8,189 nucleotides of DNA from an uncultured Prevotella sp. (GCA_934219025.1 CAKQDG010000098.1:1-8189), one strand, 5' to 3'; counted from the stretch's first letter, positions 1-7,500 are shown. Notes: a model not told the origin generated them from the letters alone. Numbers and translations: made by a program.

Positions 1-117
1 GAGCCTTAGCTGCTGTAGGTACGAATTTATTTGTGAATTATTCATATTTATAAAATTAATTTTGAACAGTTACTTACCTTTAAAATTTATATTTGTCATT
101 ACTAAATCTGTATCATT

Positions 118-225
118 ATTAAATTTACCAGTAAATATCGCGGCTTTTAGCAGAAAGAGTAACTACTCCGCATTAAATTTACCAGTAAATATCGCGGCTT
201 TTAGCAGAAAGAGTAACTACTCCGC
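118..225. repeat. Perfect 54-bp tandem duplication (two copies)
   Basis: Bases 118-171 and 172-225 are identical 54-bp units placed head to tail. Each starts ATTAAATTTACCAG and ends AACTACTCCGC. The unit length is a multiple of three, so one frame stays open through both copies, but the translated unit resembles no protein I know. The perfect identity suggests a recent duplication by slippage or unequal exchange. The second copy runs directly into the GC-rich tract. The block could be part of a dispersed intergenic element; that is inference. Confidence 0.9.
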
Positions 226-251
226 CCCCGGAGGGGGAGGCGGGGGAGGGG
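222..251 (+). other. GC-rich tract with clustered G-runs
   Basis: A C-run (225-229) is followed at once by G-runs at 230-231, 233-237, 239-240, 242-246 and 248-251. The C-run can pair with the following G-runs to form a hairpin. Only three runs reach three or more G, so a three-tier G-quadruplex is not supported, but a two-tier one is possible. The tract stands out sharply in an AT-rich spacer. Homopolymer runs like these are prone to length change. Confidence 0.6.
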
Positions 252-281
252 AAGAACTTAGAGAAACTTTAGGATATAAGA

Positions 282-415
282 GGAGAGAAACGCCGCAACG
301 CAGGTGTTGTAACGGTAGTTAAAAACACTTTCAACGGTAGTTAAAAACACTTGTAACGATAGTTAAAAACACTTGTAACGGTAGTTAAAACACCTGCGTT
401 ACGGCTGTTCTCTCC
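282..415. repeat. 27-bp imperfect inverted repeat enclosing 80 bp
   Basis: The left arm (282-308) matches the reverse complement of the right arm (389-415) at 24 of 27 positions. The inner 12 bp (AACGCAGGTGTT / AACACCTGCGTT) are perfect, as are the GCCG/CGGC block and the outer GGAGAGAA/TTCTCTCC block. As RNA or single-stranded DNA it would form a long stem with an 80-nt loop. The loop consists almost wholly of the 22-bp tandem repeats. Possible identities are a REP/MITE-like element, an invertible segment or a structured leader. No recombinase gene is in view and I see no promoter in the loop, so I cannot choose between them. Confidence 0.85.
311..393. repeat. Iteron-like 22-bp tandem repeats, about 4 copies
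   Basis: Three full 22-bp units (311-332, 333-354, 355-376) and a fourth partial unit (377-393, one A shorter) share the core AACGGTAGTTAAAAACACTT. Unit 3 has one substitution in the core (GATAG for GGTAG), and the last two bases vary. A 22-bp spacing is close to two helical turns, so a protein bound to each unit would sit on the same face of the DNA, as at plasmid iterons or regulator arrays. No replication-initiator or regulator gene is in the window. The units abut with no unique spacers, so this is not a CRISPR array. Confidence 0.85.
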
Positions 416-580
416 CCAAATCCCCTACAAACTATACGCTCGGGCAAGCATAACGGATACATGTTTGGTGGAGGCGTCAAGGACTGAAACTGAAGGAATC
501 ACAAAGGAATGAGGCTTTTTACGTGAGTTTTTTATAAAAAAGAACCATCGTTTCAAGAAAAAAGTGTACCTTTAAGGCGT

Positions 581-606
581 GAGATTCCATCTCTCGAGAT
601 GGAGAG
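581..606. promoter_or_regulatory. Cluster of interleaved inverted repeats, possible operator
   Basis: Three half-sites follow each other: GAGAT (581-585), ATCTC (589-593) and GAGAT (596-600). The best dyad is TCCATCTC-TC-GAGATGGA at 586-603, with 8-bp arms and a 2-bp centre. A second, CTCTC...GAGAG (591-595/602-606), overlaps it. The cluster ends 65 bp before the preferred hsdM start and covers an alternative in-frame ATG at 599. A regulator site or an RNA hairpin in the 5' leader would both fit. Function is inferred only from symmetry and position. Confidence 0.3.
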
Positions 607-670
607 AAGAAAATCAAGAGTCTTACAACAGGAAAAATACATTATTGGAAACATAAAGAAATACGATATT

Positions 671-2170
671 ATGATTACAGGCGAAATAAAAAATCAGATT
701 GACCAGATATGGGACACATTCTTCGTGGCAGGTGTTACCAACCCCATCACCGTACTTGAACAGATGACTTATATCTTCTTCATGAAGATGCTCGACGACA
801 AGCAGCTGCAGGAGGAAGAGAACGCACGCGACTTCGAATGTGAAGTGAGGAACCCCACTTTCCCCGCAGGACAGATGTGGATGAACCCCGACACCAAGCA
901 GGAAGTGCCTTACGAGAAGATGCGGTGGTCGGTGTTTCGACATACCGGACCGGAGAACATGTTCAATATGGTCAGGCAGAATGTGTTTGAGTTTATCAAG
1001 CATATCGGTACGGGCGAAGAGAGTGCCTACAGCCGGTATATGAAGAATGCCATCTTCCTTATCCCCAATGCACGCACACTGACGAAGATCGTTGACGGCG
1101 TTGATGCGCTGGACATGAACAACCGCGATGCCATGGGCGACGTGTATGAATATATCCTCGGCAAGATGGCAGCATCGGGCACCAACGGACAGTTTCGCAC
1201 GCCGCGACACATCATACGCATGATTGTGGAAATGATGGACCCTAAACCACAAGACTATATCTGCGACCCGGCAATGGGCAGTGCCGGGTTCCTGGTGGAG
1301 GCAGTGAAGTATATCAAGGAGCATTACGAAACGGCATTCTATCTTGCCGAAGAGGCTCACCATATCAAGACTTCAATGATCAATGGCTACGACACCGACC
1401 AGACGATGCTGCGCATCGGTGCCATGAACCTGATGCTTCACGACGTTACGGCCCCGGAGCTGGCTTGGCGCGACTCTCTATCCGAGCAGAACGAAGACCA
1501 GAACTGCTACTCGCTGATTATGGCCAACCCGCCGTTTGCCGGCAGTCTGGACAAGGGCAACGTGAACAAGAAGATTCTTGCCTATGCCAACACTACAAAG
1601 ACGGAACTGCTCTTCCTCGCCCAGTTTGTGCGCTCGCTCGAGTTGGGAGGGCGCTGCGCCAGCATCGTGCCCGACGGGGTTTTGTTCGGCACGTCGAGGG
1701 CGCATATCGCCATCCGCAAGGAGATTGTAGACAATCAGCAGTTGCGCGCCGTAATCTCCATGCCGAGCGGTGTGTTCAAGCCGTATGCCGGCGTGTCTAC
1801 TGCCGTTCTTGTTTTCAACAAGACCAACTGCGGCGGTACCGACCGGGTGTGGTTCTACGACATGAAGGCCGACGGCTTCTCGCTCGACGACAAGCGCTCG
1901 CCTGTTGCCGACAATGATATCCCCGATGTCGTTGCCCGCTTCAAGAATCTGGAGGCGGAGGCCACTCGCTCGCGCAAGGAGCAGAGCTTCCTCGTGCCTG
2001 TGGAGGAGATACGCCAGAACGGCTACGACCTTTCTATCAACAAATACAAGGAGGTGGAGCGCGAAAAGGTAGAATATGAACCTGTAGGGGATATTCTGTC
2101 GCGGTTGGAAAAGACGGAGACGGAATATACAAAGGGGTATGGCGAACTGGTGAAGATGTTGGAGGAATAG
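671..2170 (+). CDS. hsdM: Type I restriction-modification DNA methyltransferase (M subunit)
   Basis: Methylates adenine at N6 in the sequence recognised by HsdS, using S-adenosylmethionine; two HsdM with one HsdS form the methylase. The 499-residue product has the N-terminal HsdM helical domain (about 1-160, beginning MITGEIKNQIDQIWDTF), a GQFRTPRHI segment (173-181), SAM-binding motif I DPAMGSAGF (199-207), catalytic motif IV NPPF (286-289) and a conserved GVFKPYAGVSTAVLVF segment (367-382). The C-terminus is helical and charged. Length is close to the EcoAI-like HsdM subunits (about 490). An in-frame ATG at 599 would add 24 residues. I chose 671 because family members typically begin at MITGEIKNQ or similar, and the extra sequence overlaps the inverted repeats at 581-606. 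The leader before 671 is A/T-rich without a clear Shine-Dalgarno sequence. The DUF1016 nuclease gene starts 20 bp after the stop. No key motif is missing. Confidence 0.96.
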   Translation: MITGEIKNQIDQIWDTFFVAGVTNPITVLEQMTYIFFMKMLDDKQLQEEENARDFECEVRNPTFPAGQMWMNPDTKQEVPYEKMRWSVFRHTGPENMFNMVRQNVFEFIKHIGTGEESAYSRYMKNAIFLIPNARTLTKIVDGVDALDMNNRDAMGDVYEYILGKMAASGTNGQFRTPRHIIRMIVEMMDPKPQDYICDPAMGSAGFLVEAVKYIKEHYETAFYLAEEAHHIKTSMINGYDTDQTMLRIGAMNLMLHDVTAPELAWRDSLSEQNEDQNCYSLIMANPPFAGSLDKGNVNKKILAYANTTKTELLFLAQFVRSLELGGRCASIVPDGVLFGTSRAHIAIRKEIVDNQQLRAVISMPSGVFKPYAGVSTAVLVFNKTNCGGTDRVWFYDMKADGFSLDDKRSPVADNDIPDVVARFKNLEAEATRSRKEQSFLVPVEEIRQNGYDLSINKYKEVEREKVEYEPVGDILSRLEKTETEYTKGYGELVKMLEE

Positions 2171-2190
2171 AATAGAAAAAGTAATATATT

Positions 2191-3381
2191 ATGGACAAGA
2201 TAACCCCTGACAATAAGGTACAAGCCTACAACTTTGACGGTCTTGTTGCCAATATACAGCAGACACAGGATGTTTTGCAGAACAGTGCCCGCTTGATAAT
2301 AAACCGCCATGTTACAGCCAAGGCTTGGCTTACGGGATATTATATAGTAGAGTATGAGCAGAAAGGCTCCGATAGAGCAAAGTATGGCGAACGGCTTCTT
2401 CAAAATCTTGCAGAGAGATTGAAGGACAAGAAGACGTTTAGCTATAGAACGCTGAATGTTTATAGAAAATTTTATTTGACTTATGGTACTTTAGATGCTC
2501 AAGTTGTTAGTTATGTAAAATCACTGCCTTCAATTCTGCATACAGTGTCTGCAGAATTTCAAATTCCTGAAAATCAGAAGAATATAATTCTGCATACAGT
2601 GTCTGCAGAATTTCCATCTGTATATCAAAAAGGGGGTGATGTTCGGACAAAGCCTGAGTTATTATTTAATAAGTTATCTTTTTCTCACCTTTCACTATTA
2701 ATTTCTCTCAAAGACCCATTAGAACGCGCTTTCTATGAAACGATGGCAATTCGCGGCACTTGGAGCGTGCGTGAACTTCAGCGACAGATAGATTCCAACT
2801 ATTATTACAGAAGTGGATGGAGCAAGAAGCCTGAGGCTTTGACAAAATTAGTGGACGGCAAGGCTGAGACGAATTCTCTGTCTCTCGACATCAAATCGCC
2901 TTTCACTTTCGAATTTCTTGGTTTGCAAGCAAAGGATGTAGTGGAAGAGTCGGATTTGGAGACTGCACTTATAAACCATCTGCAAGAGTTTATTTTGGAA
3001 CTGGGCATGGGATTCTGTTTCGAGGAACGCCAAAAGAAGATGCTCATTGACGACCGCTATTTTAAGGCCGACCTTGTGTTTTACCACAGAATTCTGAAAC
3101 GACACGTCATTCTGGAATTGAAATCCCATCGCCTGGATTATGCCGACACTGCCCAGCTCCACATGTATTTGGCATACTTCCGCAAGAATATCATGCAACC
3201 GGATGACAATCCGCCTATAGGCATCCTGCTCTGTTCGGAAGTAGGTCAGGAAATGGCAGAATACACCTTGCTCGACCTTGACGAGAGCGTTTTTGTCTCC
3301 AAATACCAGCTGAACATTCCTTCCAAGGAAAGAATGGAGGAGTTTTTGCGTAAGGAGAATGAAGGACTTGAAAGCAGATAA
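2191..3381 (+). CDS. DUF1016/YhcG-type PDDEXK nuclease
   Basis: A 396-residue putative nuclease encoded inside the operon. Residues about 15-110 match the DUF1016 N-terminal helical domain, with the typical YGERLLQNLAERL (65-77) and FSYRTLNVYRKFY (83-95) segments. Residues about 112-150 are a linker in which ILHTVSAEF occurs twice, 18 residues apart. Residues about 160-205 hold the conserved SLKDPLERAFYE...WSVRELQRQI region. The C-terminal PD-(D/E)XK fold has D294 (FKADLVFYH), E309-L-K311 (VILELK) and Q322 (AQLHMYL), so the catalytic set looks complete. The family is common near type I restriction genes and other defence or mobile loci, but its cellular role is not well established. The 20-bp and 34-bp gaps to hsdM and hsdS imply co-transcription. 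The middle third (about 2460-2720) is visibly more AT-rich than the ends. It may act as an accessory nuclease or modulate the Hsd complex; that is inference. Confidence 0.9.
   Translation: MDKITPDNKVQAYNFDGLVANIQQTQDVLQNSARLIINRHVTAKAWLTGYYIVEYEQKGSDRAKYGERLLQNLAERLKDKKTFSYRTLNVYRKFYLTYGTLDAQVVSYVKSLPSILHTVSAEFQIPENQKNIILHTVSAEFPSVYQKGGDVRTKPELLFNKLSFSHLSLLISLKDPLERAFYETMAIRGTWSVRELQRQIDSNYYYRSGWSKKPEALTKLVDGKAETNSLSLDIKSPFTFEFLGLQAKDVVEESDLETALINHLQEFILELGMGFCFEERQKKMLIDDRYFKADLVFYHRILKRHVILELKSHRLDYADTAQLHMYLAYFRKNIMQPDDNPPIGILLCSEVGQEMAEYTLLDLDESVFVSKYQLNIPSKERMEEFLRKENEGLESR
2532..2614. repeat. Two copies of a 29-bp palindromic repeat within the DUF1016 gene
   Basis: Bases 2532-2560 and 2586-2614 are identical 29-mers, 54 bp apart start to start. 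Each contains perfect 9-bp inverted arms, AATTCTGCA and TGCAGAATT, around a 9-nt loop. Both copies are read in the same frame and encode ILHTVSAEF in the linker between the N-terminal domain and the nuclease domain. I recall similar QTxSAxF-type repeats in this linker in related DUF1016 proteins, which would make this a variable, expandable segment; that recollection needs a search. Confidence 0.9.
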
Positions 3382-3415
3382 TTTTTATAATATTAGTAAT
3401 ATAAAAAAATAAGAA

Positions 3416-4552
3416 ATGAGAGAGGGATGGGAATATAAAAAGTTGGGAGAGGTGTGTGAACTTAAATCAGGATACACGCCTAAAAAAGAAGAACTTTCGA
3501 CAAAAGGATTATATCCATACTATAAAGTTGCAGACATGAACACTTTAGGTAATGATGTTTATCTCGACATCACTTCTTCATACAAAATAGATGCAAGAAA
3601 GTTTTATCCTAAAGGAGCAATAGCTTTTCCTAAAAACGGAGCCGCAGTTTCCACAAACAAGAAAAGAATTTTAAGATATGATTCCATAGTAGATTTAAAC
3701 ACTGCCGTTGCCATATTTAATAATAATATAAATGAAAAGTTTGCGTATTACTGGTTTGTAGATACAGATTTTAAAAATTTCGTAAGGGGTGGAGCTTTAC
3801 CAACATTAGATATGAAAAGCTTAAAAGATAAACCTTTTCCGTCAATAGATAAGCCCACCCAACTCTCCATTGTCTCGGAACTTGACAAGATTAACGAGTT
3901 GATTCGTTTGAAGAAAGAACAGCTGACGGATTATGACAAACTCACACAAAGCTTGTTCTATCAGATGTTCGGAGACCCCGTGGAAAATGAAATGGGATGG
4001 GAGGTGAAAAGATTGGGAGAGGTGTGCACTGCACAAAACGGTCTTGTAGACCCCAAAATAGAACCTTATGCAAATATGTATCATGTGGGACCAGCCAATA
4101 TTATAAGCAATACAGGAGATTTAATAAATTTAAAACTTGCAAAAGAAGAGAACCTTATAAGTGGCAAATACTTGTTTAAGTCTGGTATGATATTATATTC
4201 AAAAATTCGTCCAAATTTAAATAAAGTCATTAAGGCAACATTTGATGGAATATGCAGTGCTGATATGTACCCACTTATACCTAACAAAAATATATTATCA
4301 GATTTCTTGCTATTCAATTTAAAAACGAGAAACTTCTTAGAATATGCTATTTCTCATTCGGGAAGAGCAAATATCCCTAAAATAAATAGAGAGGCATTAA
4401 TGAAGTATAACATCCCTCTCCCTCCCCTCCCCCTCCAGCAGCTCTTTGCCCGCCGCATAGAGCAGATAGAGCATCAGAAGGCGGAGGTGCAGAAAGCGAT
4501 AACCGACCTTGAGACATTGCTTGCATCACGAATGCAGTATTGGTTTGAATAA
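3416..4552 (+). CDS. hsdS: Type I restriction-modification specificity subunit (S subunit)
   Basis: Determines the bipartite DNA target of the complex and holds the two HsdM subunits. The 378-residue product has the usual two-fold layout. TRD1 is about residues 1-146 (starts EGWEYKKLGEVC). The first conserved helical spacer is about 147-190 (PTQLSIVSELDKINELIRLK ... SLFYQMFGDP). TRD2 is about 194-337 (starts GWEVKRLGEVC). The second conserved helix is about 338-378 (PLPLQQLFARRIEQIEHQKA and on). Length is normal for a full S subunit, so it is not a half-subunit. The TRDs are AT-rich, while the conserved spacer and tail are richer in GC, the usual sign of TRD exchange. The start ATG follows an A-rich stretch (AAAAAAATAAGAA) and a 13-bp palindrome (3390-3402) in the 34-bp gap. 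The recognition sequence cannot be read from the protein. No second hsdS or recombinase gene is visible in this window. Confidence 0.95.
   Translation: MREGWEYKKLGEVCELKSGYTPKKEELSTKGLYPYYKVADMNTLGNDVYLDITSSYKIDARKFYPKGAIAFPKNGAAVSTNKKRILRYDSIVDLNTAVAIFNNNINEKFAYYWFVDTDFKNFVRGGALPTLDMKSLKDKPFPSIDKPTQLSIVSELDKINELIRLKKEQLTDYDKLTQSLFYQMFGDPVENEMGWEVKRLGEVCTAQNGLVDPKIEPYANMYHVGPANIISNTGDLINLKLAKEENLISGKYLFKSGMILYSKIRPNLNKVIKATFDGICSADMYPLIPNKNILSDFLLFNLKTRNFLEYAISHSGRANIPKINREALMKYNIPLPPLPLQQLFARRIEQIEHQKAEVQKAITDLETLLASRMQYWFE
3424..4026. repeat. 33-bp direct repeats at the starts of the two TRDs of hsdS
   Basis: Bases 3424-3456 and 3994-4026 match at 27 of 33 positions, offset by exactly 570 bp (190 codons). 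Both begin GGGATGGGA and end TTGGGAGAGGTGTG, with all differences in the ten central bases. They encode GWEYKKLGEVC and GWEVKRLGEVC at the start of each TRD. The repeat follows from the two-fold symmetry of S subunits, but the DNA-level identity would also support homologous recombination that deletes, duplicates or swaps a TRD plus its spacer. Confidence 0.85.
4413..4436 (-). other. G-quadruplex-capable tract on the minus strand in hsdS
   Basis: The + strand is a pure pyrimidine run of 24 nt. On the minus strand it reads as runs of 5, 4, 3 and 3 G separated by A, A and AGA, which satisfies the usual four-run G-quadruplex pattern with very short loops. It encodes the conserved IPLPPLPLQQ segment at the junction between TRD2 and the C-terminal conserved helix, exactly where base composition switches from AT-rich to GC-richer. 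Whether it folds, or has any effect, is unknown. Confidence 0.5.
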
Positions 4553-4579
4553 TTAACCGAACTTATAACACCCTGATAT

Positions 4580-7500
4580 ATGGCTAAGAATTTTGATTAT
4601 ATCCTGCTTGTAGCAGAGAAGGTGCCGGGCTTTAAGCGACTGCACGAATACTGCGACATGGCTGAAACCTTGCAGGCTTCTTATCCAGAGGCTTCAGCCA
4701 ACAGCGCAAGAAAAGCCTTGGAATGGCTTGTGAAGAATATGCTGAAGATGAAAAACGCCGAAATCGACGAGCGCGAAACTCTAAACGATATGCTTCACAA
4801 GCAGGAGACTTATGCCTTTATAAATCATGACGCAAAACTGGCCGACGACATCCGGCTGGTGCAGAAGATTGGCAACTCTGCCAGTCACGACGGCGCCGAA
4901 CCCGTGAAGCGGGTAAAGGCGTTCCGCTGCCTGAGAGCACTATACAATGTTGTGGCAGGATTTATGTATCGGTGGGGAGCAATGAAAGAGATTGCCCCCT
5001 TCGACGCCACTATTATTCCCAATAGAGTCAGCGGACCGGTGGTTACTTCAGCGCCAAGTCCGGAGATAGAGCCAGACGTGGTGGAGAGCGTGCCGAGGGA
5101 AAACATAGAGCATCCGCAATCTCCCGATATTCCGAAAGAAAGTCTGGCGAGCGAAGCCATCACCCGCAAATACCTCATCGACTATATGCTCATCGAGGCT
5201 GGATGGGATATCCTCGAACAGAAGGGCGACATCCGCGGCGGCAAGGCTTGCATAGAAGTGGAGGTAGACGGTATGCCTACAGCATCGGGAAAGGGATATG
5301 CCGACTATGTATTGTTCGATAGGGGCGGCAAGCCATTGGCTGTTATCGAAGCCAAGGCTACCACACACGAGGTGGGCGAAGGGCGCCGACAGGCTCTTCT
5401 CTATGCCGACGCCCTGGAACGGAAATATGGAGTGAGACCCGTGGCATACTATTCAAACGGTTTTGAGACAAAGGTAATTGACGGTTTGGGATATATGGAC
5501 AGGGCGGTATATTCATTCCACTCAATTGACGACCTGGAGCGAATGATGCAGAAGCGCGGGCGCCAGAAAATACGCAACCTCTCGATAAACGAGAAGATCA
5601 CTAACCGCCCATACCAGCAAACGGCAATCAAGAGCATCATTGAATGGCTGAACAAAAAACACCGCCGCGGATTGCTGGTACTGGCAACGGGCACCGGCAA
5701 GACGCGCGTCAGCATCTCGCTCTGCGATTTGCTTATGCGCAACGACTGGATAAAGAATGTGCTGTTTCTTGCCGACCGCACGGCTCTCGTCAATCAGGCG
5801 CACAAGAATTACGAGGCTTTGCTGCCGAATGTTTCCATGACCGTGTTGAGCGAAGAAAAGGAACCGGACATGACGGCAAGAATTATGTTTTCTACCTATC
5901 AGACAATGATAAACTATATCGACAAGGAGGAGAAGAAATTCTCTGTCGGACGGTTCGACCTTATTATCATAGACGAGGCTCACCGAAGCGTGTTCGGCAG
6001 ATATGGTGCAATCTTCAACTATTTTGACTCCTTGCTCATCGGACTTACAGCCACGCCGCGCGACGAGATTGACCGCAGCACTTACGACTTGCTGCAACTG
6101 GACAACGGGGTGCCTAACTACAGTTATGACTACAATGAAGCTGTTGCCGACGGGTATCTCGTTCCTTATAAGACCCTGCAGTATCATTCAAAGATTATGG
6201 AGACGGGCATCAAATGGGATGACCTGACGAAGGAACAGCAAGACAAGCTTGAGGAGGTATGGACTTATGAGAAGGCTCTTGCCGGCAAGGAAGATGACGA
6301 GGAATATCACCGCGACATTGAGTCGAAGGAGATTTTTAATTATCTTTTCAACAATGACACCATCGACAAGGTGCTTCAGGAACTGATGACGAAGGGACTG
6401 AAAGTTGAGAGCGGAGAAGAAATAGGCAAGACCATTATCTTTGCAATGAACCATCTTCATGCCGAACAGATAGTAAAGAGGTTTCGGGAGCTTTTTTCCG
6501 AAAAAGGCGAAAATTACTGCCAGCTGATAGACAACTACGTGAAATATGCCGACTCGCTTATCAGCGACTTCGAAGAACCGGAAAAGATGCCGCAGATTGC
6601 TGTCAGCGTGGACATGCTCGACACGGGCATTGACGTGCCGTCTATCCTCAACCTTGTTTTCTTCAAACGGGTGAAGTCTAAAATCAAGTTCATGCAGATG
6701 ATTGGCAGAGGCACGAGGCTCTGCCCCGGACTCTTTGACGACAAAGACAAGAAGGAGTTCTACATTTTCGACTGGTGTAACAACTTCGAATATTTCTCCG
6801 TTCATACCGAGGGGGCTGCACCTGTAGCCATAAAGTCATTGACCGAAAGGCTCTTCTCTCTCCGACTGGATATCGCCTTTGCGCTACAGTCGGCTGACCA
6901 TCAGGAAAGGGAAGAGGACAGAAAGCTGCACGACGAACTGAAAGCTATGCTTCATCAGCAGGTGGACAGTCTGAGCATGGCGAGAATCGACGTGAGGACT
7001 AAGTTGGCGAATATTGAGCCATACCGCAGCATGGAGGCATGGACTTGTCTTAGCGAAGTGGATGTGGCAAGGCTTAAAGGTATTGCATCGTTGCTTCCTC
7101 GCCCCAATGAGAATGAAGCGGCAAAGAAGTTTGACATCTTGATGCTACACTTGCAGCTGGAGAAGATTGACGGCAACGTGAATGCCGACAAGTGCAGGGA
7201 GAGTGTGATTACTATCGCACGGCTTTTAGAGGAGAAGTCCACAATTCCGGTTGTTAAAGCCCGCATCGACACTATACGTGAAGTACAAACCGTAAGGTTC
7301 TGGGAAAACAGCACTGTCGACAGACTGGAACGGGTGCGCAAGGAATTGCGCGACTTGGTTCATATTATTGAAGAGAGCCGTAGCGACCGGAAGTTCATTA
7401 TCGACATAGAAGACACTACTTCTTATGACGTGGATGCTGCGCGGGTGGAACTGAAAGCTACATACAGGCAGCGCGTTATAGAATACCTTGCAAGTAACGG

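Larger units (their letters stand above)
1..670. other. Repeat-rich non-coding region upstream of hsdM
   Basis: No convincing gene lies here. The first ~117 bases are AT-rich, with only a short palindrome (TGAAT-T-ATTCA, 34-44). Bases 118-415 hold the repeats described separately. Bases 416-580 hold no clear gene; they contain a perfect 14-bp T/A palindrome at 528-541 (TTTTTTATAAAAAA). One reading frame is open from the left edge to 322, but its product is dominated by the duplicated block, a poly-glycine run from the G tract and arginine/cysteine-rich sequence, which looks like translated non-coding DNA. The operon promoter should lie in this region, but I see no full Bacteroidetes-type promoter (TTTG, about 20 bp, TAnnTTTG). 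Confidence 0.6.

Noticed and set aside
62..322. Open reading frame upstream of the operon, starting at TTG
   Set aside because: It consists of the 54-bp duplication, a glycine run from the G tract and arginine/cysteine-rich sequence. It uses a weak start and resembles no protein family. The frame is open because the duplicated unit is a multiple of three.
311..393. CRISPR array
   Set aside because: The 22-bp units are directly adjacent with no unique spacers between them, and no cas gene is present.
282..415. Invertible promoter of the kind that phase-varies Bacteroides surface loci
   Set aside because: The arms are imperfect, the interior is repetitive, neither orientation shows a -33/-7 promoter, and no recombinase gene is nearby. 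It is kept only as one option in the findings.
567..574. Bacteroidetes -7 promoter element (TACCTTTA against TAnnTTTG)
   Set aside because: The last consensus base does not match and there is no TTTG about 20 bp upstream. It is too weak to annotate.
599..670. N-terminal extension of HsdM from the ATG at 599
   Set aside because: Family members begin near the MITGEIKNQ segment. The extra 24 residues look non-conserved and overlap an inverted-repeat cluster.
3382..3415. Terminator between the DUF1016 gene and hsdS
   Set aside because: The palindrome at 3390-3402 is made almost only of A and T and would be a very weak stem. The 34-bp gap fits continuous transcription.
5522..6187. Long antisense reading frame opposite hsdR, and similar ones opposite hsdM
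   Set aside because: These are shadows of strongly supported coding sequence, without family motifs or plausible translation signals.
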